From positions 1-12,460 of the forward strand of contig CAKSVM010000089.1 in NCBI GenBank assembly GCA_934503195.1: 12,460 nt of DNA. The letters run 5' to 3'. This DNA is from an uncultured Eubacteriales bacterium. GTDB taxonomy: Bacteria; Bacillota; Clostridia; Oscillospirales; CAG-272. Under the pieces are notes generated by a model. It did not search any database. It had not been told where the DNA came from and was given only the letters and a program-made list of their open reading frames with translations. Position numbers and translations under genes: made by a program. Positions 1-5,191 of this stretch are shown one piece after another; positions within the stretch are counted from its first letter, which is position 1; each line of letters opens with the position of its first letter.

Positions 1-71
1 GTGACGTATGACGGAAAAGACGCAAGCAGATGCGTGCTTAAGGCGTCAGCCGCGAATTGTGCGGTATTGCC
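1..71. other. Structured non-coding edge downstream of the first lipoprotein gene
   Basis: No supportable gene lies here. The stretch follows the stop codon of the minus-strand lipoprotein gene and is rich in short inverted repeats. GACGC (19-23) plus AAGCA (24-28) can pair with TGCTT (35-39) plus GCGTC (43-47), leaving a 6-base loop and a 3-base bulge. CCGC (50-53) can pair with GCGG (61-64). There is no U-run typical of an intrinsic terminator. It could be part of a dispersed intergenic repeat or a processed 3' end; the window cuts it off. Confidence 0.35.
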
Positions 72-1514
72 TTAATTGTTGATCGGTTCGAGCTTCTTGT
101 TAATCGCGTCCTTGTTTGCGGCGACGACCGAGGCGTAGCTTCCGGAGGCTTCGGTGATCGCGGTCTGGAGCTGATTTGAAAAATCCTTGATTATACCCGT
201 GTAGAGGTACGAGAGGTCGGGCGTGATGCCGTCTAAGATGATTCCGAGCATTTCGATCGAGTCGTCGTTGCGGAGTCCCTTCGATTCGAGCGTGATCTCC
301 TTGTAGACCGGGAGGACATCGCTTGCGCTTATGTACGAGAGCGCGTCAGCGGCCGCGGCCGAGAAAGCCTTGTCCTTCGCGGTTTTCGGGATGGTCAGCA
401 TCGGACAGCCGTCAAAGGGCGACGCGTAATAACTCTCCTGCGACTCGTCGAGCTTGGGCATCGGAACGATTCCGTAGCCGAAGTCCTTGTTTCGCATACG
501 GCTGGTTTTGCAGATCTCGGCATTCACGAAGAGCGCGCGCTCGACCTCGAACATTGTGATGTAATGTCCGGGATCGCCGTCCTTAAGGCCGCCCGTATAG
601 TTGTTGAAGTTGATTCCGTCGTTCTTTGAGACGTTTTTCGCGATTTTTTCGCAGGCCGAATAGAAGCGTTCGGTTCCGGCGGTGAAGAGCAGATCGCCGT
701 TTTTGTCCTTGTCGAGGATGGGTTCGCCTGCCCCGGCGAGGAGTTTTGTTACCATCCGCCCCGAAAGGCCGTAGACGCTGGAGCCGCTTTCATTCCATTC
801 GAAGGATTCGTCGCCTTTCAGGTCGGCGGCCGCTTTCTGATAGGTAAGCAGCGTGTCGAGCGTCCATTTACCGTCGCGGACGAGGTCGTAGGGCATTTCG
901 AGCTTCAGGTCGGTGATCTTATCCTCGTTGAAGAAGAGACACCAGAGCGAGTCGATGTACATGAGGTGCGCCGGGCTGACGGCGGCGTAGAGCGAGCCTT
1001 TCATTTCGCAGAGCTTATTGTAATTCGTCTGCCACCAGCTTTGGTCGAGATTCAGTCCGGAGAGGGTTTTGAGATCGGTCAGGGCTTCCTGCTCGGCGAG
1101 CGAATAGATTCCGTTCGTGCTGACATACATTATGTCGTACTGATCTTCTCCGGCCATGATCGTTTTGAGCGCGAGTTCGTTGACTTCCTTGTCGATTTTT
1201 GGCGTGTTGTCCTCGACGATTTTTATGCCCATTTTCTCTTCGAGCTTGCGGCAGCGATCGTACATCGCGTCGTCAAGCGGCTCTCCGGTCTGAGTCTCGC
1301 GGTCAAGCTCGGAGTGCATTGAGTAGATGTCGTAGGGGTTGAGGATCGTGAGTTCGCGTCCCGACCATTTTTCGGAGAATTCGTATCCGTCGGCTTTCGC
1401 GGTTGTTTCGCCGGAGTTTTCGGTGGTTTCGGTTTGATTTTTTCCGGAATCGCCGCAGGAGATCGTCTGCGCCGCAAGGAGCAGCGCGAGGAGGAGTGCT
1501 GAGTATCTTTTCAT
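72..1514 (-). CDS. Extracellular solute-binding lipoprotein, ABC sugar-uptake type
   Basis: This 480-residue protein is probably a lipid-anchored binding protein outside the membrane that delivers a sugar or oligosaccharide to an ABC importer. It begins with a lysine/arginine-led hydrophobic signal peptide ending in TISC, with Cys20 as the likely lipidated residue. A Thr/Glu/Ser/Gly linker (about 21-45) follows, then the binding domain. Motifs shared with the second lipoprotein of this window include QSWW (158-161), DGKWT (214-218) and DESQE (356-360), so the two are paralogues. The segment matching the EF-hand-like loop of the other copy (about 231-250) is degenerate here. GTGAGG stands 7 bases before the ATG. 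The divergent AraC gene is its likely regulator. No permease or ATPase gene adjoins it. The ligand is unknown; the family call is confident, the sugar specificity is inferred. Confidence 0.85.
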   Translation of the reverse strand: MKRYSALLLALLLAAQTISCGDSGKNQTETTENSGETTAKADGYEFSEKWSGRELTILNPYDIYSMHSELDRETQTGEPLDDAMYDRCRKLEEKMGIKIVEDNTPKIDKEVNELALKTIMAGEDQYDIMYVSTNGIYSLAEQEALTDLKTLSGLNLDQSWWQTNYNKLCEMKGSLYAAVSPAHLMYIDSLWCLFFNEDKITDLKLEMPYDLVRDGKWTLDTLLTYQKAAADLKGDESFEWNESGSSVYGLSGRMVTKLLAGAGEPILDKDKNGDLLFTAGTERFYSACEKIAKNVSKNDGINFNNYTGGLKDGDPGHYITMFEVERALFVNAEICKTSRMRNKDFGYGIVPMPKLDESQESYYASPFDGCPMLTIPKTAKDKAFSAAAADALSYISASDVLPVYKEITLESKGLRNDDSIEMLGIILDGITPDLSYLYTGIIKDFSNQLQTAITEASGSYASVVAANKDAINKKLEPINN

Positions 1515-1550
1515 AATTCTGCCTCACTTTGTAAAAGATTTATGAAGTAC

Positions 1551-1579
1551 TTGTATTATACCATATTCTGTGATATAAT
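1551..1579 (+). promoter_or_regulatory. Predicted promoter of the first AraC gene
   Basis: TTGTAT (1551-1556) and TATAAT (1574-1579) are separated by 17 bp. The -10 is perfect but the -35 matches only TTG. It interlocks with the divergent lipoprotein promoter: the -35 here overlaps the other -10, and the other -35 position overlaps this -10. Predicted transcript start is near 1586. Confidence 0.45.
1555..1560 (-). promoter_or_regulatory. -10 element of the first lipoprotein gene, no good -35
   Basis: The minus strand reads TATAAT here, about 40 bases before the start codon, giving a predicted transcript start near 1548. At 17 bp upstream (1578-1583) the minus strand reads AAGTAT, a poor match to TTGACA. 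Nearly all other promoters in the window have a strong -35, so this one plausibly needs an activator, the obvious candidate being the divergent AraC protein. Confidence 0.45.
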
Positions 1580-1590
1580 ACTTTATATAT

Positions 1591-1620
1591 ATTTGCCAGA
1601 ATCAATGAAAAATTGGCATC
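1591..1620. promoter_or_regulatory. Candidate AraC operator half-sites
   Basis: ATTTGCCA (1591-1598) and AATTGGCA (1611-1618) agree at 6 of 8 positions in direct orientation, 20 bp apart. TGCCA/TGGCA can also be read as an inverted repeat. The site lies roughly 43-72 bp upstream of the predicted lipoprotein transcript start, where AraC-class activators usually bind, and just inside the AraC transcript, where binding would repress the regulator itself. This is positional inference only. Confidence 0.35.
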
Positions 1621-1635
1621 TTTGAGGTGAGGAGA

Positions 1636-2460
1636 ATGCTCATTTACGAGGATCGGTTTGACCTGAACATTTTCGGGCGGGTCAGCCTTACAAAAAACCG
1701 CGGATTCAACGACTGCCGCCAGCATTTTCACAGGCAGATCGAGCTGCAATACATAACCTCCGGGACGGTTGATTTCACGGTCGACGGGCAGGATTACGAG
1801 TGCCGCGAGGGGCTTCTGATGATTTTTCCGTATCAGCTTCACTCAAACCGCGCAAGTCCCGGGGCAAAGCACATCTCGGCGATTGTCTCGCCGGATTCCT
1901 GCGGGGTTTATTCGCGGAATTTTCTCGAATACCGTCCGGTCGCGCAGTTCATTCCAAGGGACGCGCTCGGGGATGATTTCGGGATGATTTTCGATTACTG
2001 CGCGTCGCTTTATCTGGAGGATCGCGACAATAATTCACTACTCGACGCGGCGATCACCTGCGCGGCCGGCGAGGCTTTACGTCATGTTGAGCTGATTCCT
2101 GTCGGCGCGGGGACGAAGCAGAACGCGGTCAGGCGGGTCATCGACCATTGCATGGCGAATCTCTCCGGCGAGTTGACGCTTGACTCAGTCGCGTCGGCAG
2201 TTTTTCTGGACAAATATTACGTCTCGAAGATCTTTTCGCGAAAGTTAGGGATAAGCTTTTCGGGATTTGTCAACGATCAGCGGATCTGCCGCTGCTGCGA
2301 GAAGCTGCTCTCGACGTCCGAGCCGATCACCGAGATCGCCTTTTCGAACGGATTCCGGAATCAGTCGACCTTCAACCGCGTGTTTTTTGAGCGGTGCGGC
2401 TGTACTCCGGGCGAGTTCCGGCGGCGCGGCGTGCGGATCGGACCGCCTCCGGTAAGATGA
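1636..2460 (+). CDS. AraC-family transcriptional regulator with cupin sensor domain
   Basis: This 274-residue cytoplasmic regulator has an N-terminal cupin-like ligand-binding domain (about 10-120). Its His-rich entry strand reads HFHRQIELQYI (30-40), followed by a TVDG.DY..REG.L.IFP strand pair. The C-terminal AraC DNA-binding domain (about 165-262) has two helix-turn-helix units. The first starts at LTLDSVASAVF (180-190); the second carries ITEIAFSNGFRNQSTFNRVF (231-250), followed by the usual TPGEFR end. The ATG at 1636 is preferred over the in-frame GTG at 1627 because that GTG lies inside the purine-rich ribosome binding site GAGGTGAGGAG. The gene is divergent from the first lipoprotein gene, the usual arrangement for a local regulator, so it probably senses the same sugar. 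It ends at a bidirectional terminator. Confidence 0.9.
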   Translation: MLIYEDRFDLNIFGRVSLTKNRGFNDCRQHFHRQIELQYITSGTVDFTVDGQDYECREGLLMIFPYQLHSNRASPGAKHISAIVSPDSCGVYSRNFLEYRPVAQFIPRDALGDDFGMIFDYCASLYLEDRDNNSLLDAAITCAAGEALRHVELIPVGAGTKQNAVRRVIDHCMANLSGELTLDSVASAVFLDKYYVSKIFSRKLGISFSGFVNDQRICRCCEKLLSTSEPITEIAFSNGFRNQSTFNRVFFERCGCTPGEFRRRGVRIGPPPVR

Positions 2461-2461
2461 A

Positions 2462-2487
2462 AAAAGTCCGTGTTTGAGCGGACTTTT
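2462..2487. terminator. Bidirectional intrinsic terminator between AraC and methyltransferase genes
   Basis: A perfect 9-bp stem, AAAAGTCCG (2462-2470) with CGGACTTTT (2479-2487), closes an 8-base loop. It starts two bases after the AraC stop codon. Read on the minus strand the stem is followed by six U residues, so it also serves the converging methyltransferase gene. The U-run is weaker in the plus direction. Confidence 0.8.
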
Positions 2488-2525
2488 CCGGGCTTATTGG
2501 ATTTCTTACGCGGATTTCCGGGCGT

Positions 2526-3170
2526 TTACTTTTTCGCGACGAGCATGACGGTATTTTCGACGCGGAGAACCTCCTCGACGTTTGAAAATCCCGCGGTTTT
2601 CAGAAGAGCGAGCTGGCCTGAGACGGTTATCGGAATGTCGAAGTGGAATTTTCCGTCCGAGCCCTCGCCGCCGTTTTTCGCGAGTTCGCCGAGCATCCAG
2701 ATCTCCTGCTCGTCGGTTTCGCACATATAGTCGCACTCGATGTAGACTCCGCCGGGCGCGAGGGCGTCGCGGAGCTTTTTGTAGAGTCCGAGCTTCTTTT
2801 CGCGTGTGAAGTGGTGGAGGGTCTGGAAGGAGATCGCGGCGTCGAAGTTCTTGCCGAAATCCTCTTTGAAGTAGTCACCGTTGATCAGGTGAAGCTTTTT
2901 GTCGGGGTGCTTTTTTTCGAGTTTTTCGAGCATTTCGCGGGTAAGGTCGATTCCGGTGACCTCGATTCCGGGGCAGAGCTTATAGATGAAGTCGAGTTCG
3001 AGTCCGGTTCCGCAGCCAAGGTCGAGGATATTCTTCGCGCCGAGAATTTTCATGCCCTCAGCCATTTTTTCGTAGCATTCCCTGCATCCGCCGACGTCGT
3101 TTATCATATGTTCGTCGTAGCCCTCGACGCGCGCGGCGAAGAAATCGTCCATTTTTTCGAGCATTGTCAT
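2526..3170 (-). CDS. Class I SAM-dependent methyltransferase
   Basis: This 214-residue soluble enzyme transfers a methyl group from S-adenosylmethionine to an unidentified acceptor. The Rossmann core shows motif I LDLGCGTG (49-56), the acidic strand-2 end TGID (72-75, Asp75 for the ribose), NGDYF (97-101) and the QTLHHF post-motif (116-121), then LAPGGVYIECDY. This is the layout of the broad UbiE/Methyltransf_11/25 type. The frame opens at an ATG at 3203, but that codon lies inside the promoter spacer. The ATG at 3170 has AAAGG five bases upstream and follows the predicted transcript start (about 3187) by some 16 bases. Another ATG lies two codons further in. It is monocistronic and diverges from yccF. 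The neighbours say nothing clear about its substrate; small molecule, lipid or protein all remain possible. Confidence 0.85.
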   Translation of the reverse strand: MTMLEKMDDFFAARVEGYDEHMINDVGGCRECYEKMAEGMKILGAKNILDLGCGTGLELDFIYKLCPGIEVTGIDLTREMLEKLEKKHPDKKLHLINGDYFKEDFGKNFDAAISFQTLHHFTREKKLGLYKKLRDALAPGGVYIECDYMCETDEQEIWMLGELAKNGGEGSDGKFHFDIPITVSGQLALLKTAGFSNVEEVLRVENTVMLVAKK

Positions 3171-3193
3171 TACCGCCTTTGTTTTTTTTAATA

Positions 3194-3222
3194 ATTGTAC
3201 CATATGATCGGGATTTTGTCAA
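3194..3222 (-). promoter_or_regulatory. Sigma-A promoter of the methyltransferase gene
   Basis: On the minus strand TTGACA (3222-3217) and TACAAT (3199-3194) are separated by exactly 17 bp. The predicted start near 3187 leaves a very short leader that still contains the AAAGG ribosome binding site. This excludes the upstream ATG at 3203 as a start codon. Confidence 0.85.
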
Positions 3223-3268
3223 GTTGTTAAAACGATTTTTATTTATTGTAAATTCATGTCGGAAAGGG

Positions 3269-3297
3269 TTGACAGAGGATAACTTTTGTTATATAAT
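3269..3297 (+). promoter_or_regulatory. Sigma-A promoter of yccF
   Basis: TTGACA (3269-3274), a 17-bp spacer and TATAAT (3292-3297) form a perfect consensus. The predicted transcript start is near 3304, so the upstream in-frame ATG at 3299 cannot be the start and the ATG at 3326 is chosen. Confidence 0.88.
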
Positions 3298-3325
3298 AAT
3301 GAAAATACTTTTTTGGGGCGATAAT

Positions 3326-3685
3326 ATGAGCTGTCTTGGAAATATAATCTGGTTTCTTTTCGGTGGGTTTGTCACGGGGATTTCGTGGCTTCTCGCGGGG
3401 ATTCTGTGGTGCGTGACAATTGTCGGAATACCGGTCGGGATGCAGTGCTTCAAGTTCGCGTCGCTTTCGTTCTGCCCGTTCGGAAGGGAAGTTACATACG
3501 GCGGCGGGGCGGTTTCGATGGTTCTCAACATAATCTGGCTGATCGTGAGCGGCGTTGTGCTGGCGATCGAGCATCTGACCTTCGCGCTTGTTTTCGCGAT
3601 AACGATAATCGGAATCCCCTTCGCAAAGCAGCATCTCAAGCTGGCAAAGCTCGCGCTGATGCCCTTCGGAGCGTCGGTTTCGTGA
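3326..3685 (+). CDS. yccF: YccF-domain small membrane protein
   Basis: This 119-residue protein is almost entirely hydrophobic and belongs to the YccF family of inner-membrane proteins, whose function is not established. The sequence is an internal duplication. The first half (about 5-56) has GNIIWF, then a membrane helix, then TIVGIPVGMQ...FCPFG. The second half (about 67-115) repeats it as LNIIWL, a helix, then TIIGIPFAKQ...LMPFG. Each unit ends in a short amphipathic segment closed by PFG. The ATG at 3326 follows GGGG by 7 bases and fits the predicted transcript start. The protein is shorter than the roughly 148-residue E. coli YccF but contains both units. It is transcribed alone from a consensus promoter and ends at a strong terminator. 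No partner can be inferred from the neighbours. Confidence 0.88.
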   Translation: MSCLGNIIWFLFGGFVTGISWLLAGILWCVTIVGIPVGMQCFKFASLSFCPFGREVTYGGGAVSMVLNIIWLIVSGVVLAIEHLTFALVFAITIIGIPFAKQHLKLAKLALMPFGASVS

Positions 3686-3714
3686 AAAAAACGGCCTTTT
3701 GGGCCGTTTTTTTT
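3685..3714. terminator. Bidirectional intrinsic terminator between yccF and the DtxR-type gene
   Basis: ACGGCC (3691-3696) with its preceding A-run pairs with GGCCGT (3702-3707) and the following T-run around a loop of 5 bases. U-tracts of 7-8 appear on both strands. It begins at the last base of the yccF stop codon and touches the stop codon of the converging DtxR-type gene at 3713-3715, so it serves both. Confidence 0.9.
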
Positions 3715-4084
3715 ACTCATCGATTTTTCCGACGTGACGCTTGATCGCCTCGAAGGATTCGTCCGAGAGATCGTGTTCGATCTTGCAGGCGTCGCAGACC
3801 GCCGTGTCGGGGTCGACTCCGAGCTTTGTCAGAATCGACGTCAAGAGCGTGTGACGCTCGTACATCCGCACCGCGACCTCCTCGCCCGCCTCGGTCAGCG
3901 TGAGGCGTCCGTCCGGCTCCATGTTGAGAAATCCGCCCTTTTTCAGAATTCCGACCGCGCGGCTGACGCTCGGCTTTGAATAGCCCATGTAATCGACGAC
4001 GTCGATCGAATGGACGTTCGCGCTCTTTTTTGAAAGTATGTATATTGTCTCGAGATACATCTCGCCCGATTCCTGTAAAACCAT
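3713..4084 (-). CDS. DtxR/MntR-family metal-dependent transcriptional repressor
   Basis: This 123-residue repressor is predicted to bind operator DNA as a dimer when loaded with a divalent metal. Residues 1-62 form a winged helix: MYLETIYIL (9-17), recognition helix around SKPSVSRAV (36-44), wing about 52-62. The dimerisation/metal domain follows (about 65-123). Comparing with the known families, Met9, Cys100, Glu103 and His104 match the primary site of DtxR (Met10, Cys102, Glu105, His106). MntR has Asp at the first position, so an iron-type response is more likely. Only His78 of the ancillary site is kept. There is no C-terminal SH3-like domain. Two ATGs are adjacent: the one at 4084 lies 6 bases after GGAGG and is preferred over 4087 (3 bases). 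A palindrome over its own promoter suggests autoregulation. No metal transporter is in view, so its targets lie elsewhere. Confidence 0.88.
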   Translation of the reverse strand: MVLQESGEMYLETIYILSKKSANVHSIDVVDYMGYSKPSVSRAVGILKKGGFLNMEPDGRLTLTEAGEEVAVRMYERHTLLTSILTKLGVDPDTAVCDACKIEHDLSDESFEAIKRHVGKIDE

Positions 4085-4100
4085 CATGAACCTCCAAAAA

Positions 4101-4116
4101 TAATATACATATATTA
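4101..4116. promoter_or_regulatory. Candidate operator palindrome of the DtxR-type repressor
   Basis: TAATATA (4101-4107) and TATATTA (4110-4116) are perfect inverted arms separated by 2 bases. The palindrome overlaps the -10 element and predicted transcript start of the repressor gene, ideal for self-repression. It does not resemble the classical GC-containing DtxR or MntR boxes, and AT-only palindromes can arise by chance around -10 elements. Confidence 0.45.
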
Positions 4117-4141
4117 TATCACGAATTTGTGAATTTTTCAA
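4113..4141 (-). promoter_or_regulatory. Promoter of the DtxR-type gene
   Basis: On the minus strand TTGAAA (4141-4136) and TATAAT (4118-4113) are separated by 17 bp. The -35 sits only a few bases beyond the stop codon of the upstream AraC gene, and no terminator is seen between them, so some read-through from that gene is possible. Confidence 0.75.
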
Positions 4142-4148
4142 GCCCTTA

Positions 4149-5036
4149 TCAGAAGTTTTTTTGCGAAATGCCGCCGGGGGCGGCTTTTTTCCTGAACGCG
4201 GCCGGGGTTTCGCCGCAGAGCCTCTGGAATGTACGGATGTAGTGCGCGGGATCCGCGAATCCGCAGCGCGACGCGATTTCCTCAAGTCCGAGTCCGTTTA
4301 TGAGGAGGAGTTTTGATTTTCCGACGCGGGTCATGGTGATATATTCGCCGACGCTCATTCCGAGTCCGGCGCGAAAATCGCGGGTCAGCTTCGCGCGGCA
4401 GACGAAGAATTTCGCGGCGAGGTCGTCGATTGTGATTTTCGACGCGATATTCCGCTCGATGTGGCGGCAGACCTCGCAGAGATAGCTGTTTGACGACGGA
4501 AGCGATCCGGACGAGTTTTCGCGGATGTCGGCGAGTTCGGCCAGAATCAGCGTCAGAAGCGACTCGCGGCGGGCTTTTGTGAGGTTTTCGGAGCTTGTCG
4601 GCTGATTTTCGGTGAGGTCGAGGAGAAGCGCGGCCGGGCGGACAAGGCGCGAAAGCTCGGATTCCGAGAGCGGCAGGACGAATGGGGTCCGCGGGATTTC
4701 GACTGGGCGGGAGAAATAAGACGGGTCAATACTGACGCAGTAGCGCGAGTAAGGGTGCTGATATTCATTAAGCTGCTGATGAATTATATTCGCCGGGCAG
4801 AAAATCGCGAACGCGCCTTTGGCTTTTGTGATATGTTGATCGATAATTATTGTTGAAACGCCGCGTTCGACGATCACGACCTCGGAAATATTGTGCATGT
4901 GCAGTCGGCCGCTGTAAAGATTCAGGTTTATTTCGCTTGATGCGTAGTCAATATGAAAATTCGCGTAATAATGATAGCGCGGGTCGAGCCGGGTATTCGG
5001 GTCGTTTAATGTCATCGGGTAGGAAAGCTGATCCAA
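4149..5036 (-). CDS. AraC-family transcriptional regulator
   Basis: This 295-residue regulator has a cupin-like N-terminal sensor domain (about 20-115), seen in HMHNISEVVIVERGV (46-60) and the GAFAIFCPANIIHQ strand-turn (74-87). A C-terminal AraC domain spans about 185-283. Its first helix-turn-helix is ITIDDLAAKFFVCRAKLTRD (201-220). The second is LEEIASRCGFADPAHYIRTF (251-270), then GETPAAFRK. A TTG start at 5036 is chosen: GAAGGATG precedes it by about 9 bases and the predicted transcript start (about 5051) leaves a short leader. The next Met is at residue 8. The gene is divergent from the second lipoprotein gene, mirroring the first AraC/lipoprotein pair, and probably controls it. The DtxR-type gene follows 64 bases downstream with its own promoter. 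Confidence 0.88.
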   Translation of the reverse strand: MDQLSYPMTLNDPNTRLDPRYHYYANFHIDYASSEINLNLYSGRLHMHNISEVVIVERGVSTIIIDQHITKAKGAFAIFCPANIIHQQLNEYQHPYSRYCVSIDPSYFSRPVEIPRTPFVLPLSESELSRLVRPAALLLDLTENQPTSSENLTKARRESLLTLILAELADIRENSSGSLPSSNSYLCEVCRHIERNIASKITIDDLAAKFFVCRAKLTRDFRAGLGMSVGEYITMTRVGKSKLLLINGLGLEEIASRCGFADPAHYIRTFQRLCGETPAAFRKKAAPGGISQKNF

Positions 5037-5057
5037 TTTATCACATCCTTCAAAAAT

Positions 5058-5086
5058 ATTATAGCACAGCCGGAGTTTTTTGTCAA
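5058..5086 (-). promoter_or_regulatory. Sigma-A promoter of the second AraC gene
   Basis: On the minus strand TTGACA (5086-5081), 17 bp, TATAAT (5063-5058): a perfect consensus. The predicted start is near 5051. Confidence 0.87.
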
Positions 5087-5092
5087 TAGCCG

Positions 5093-5126
5093 TATCCGAT
5101 TGTACAATTTTTATATCCGTGTATGC
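5093..5126. promoter_or_regulatory. Direct repeat with 21-bp period: candidate AraC operator
   Basis: TATCCGATTGTAC (5093-5105) recurs as TATCCGTGTATGC (5114-5126). The shared pattern is TATCCG..T.T.C, 9 of 13 positions, with starts exactly 21 bp apart, two helical turns on one DNA face. The pair lies between the -35 elements of the divergent AraC and lipoprotein promoters, and the second copy abuts the lipoprotein -35. Spacing and position match the tandem half-sites bound by AraC-family proteins. A 10-bp palindrome, ATTGTACAAT (5099-5108), lies inside the region and may be a second site. Confidence 0.55.
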
Positions 5127-5127
5127 T

Positions 5128-5156
5128 TTGACAGATTGTGAAAAAAGCGGTATAAT
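5128..5156 (+). promoter_or_regulatory. Sigma-A promoter of the second lipoprotein gene
   Basis: TTGACA (5128-5133), 17 bp, TATAAT (5151-5156): a perfect consensus about 36 bases before the start codon. Such strength suggests that control, if any, is by repression or fine tuning rather than by obligatory activation. Confidence 0.9.
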
Positions 5157-5191
5157 AAAAAACAGAAAAATATTTCGGAAGGGTAAAAATC

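Noticed and set aside
2643..3191. 182-residue plus-strand open frame
   Set aside because: It is antisense to the methyltransferase gene, which has clear SAM motifs and a consensus promoter; no family features in this frame.
4085..4285. N-terminal extension of the DtxR-type protein by 66 residues
   Set aside because: It would run through its own promoter and into the end of the AraC gene; GGAGG is placed correctly for the ATG at 4084.
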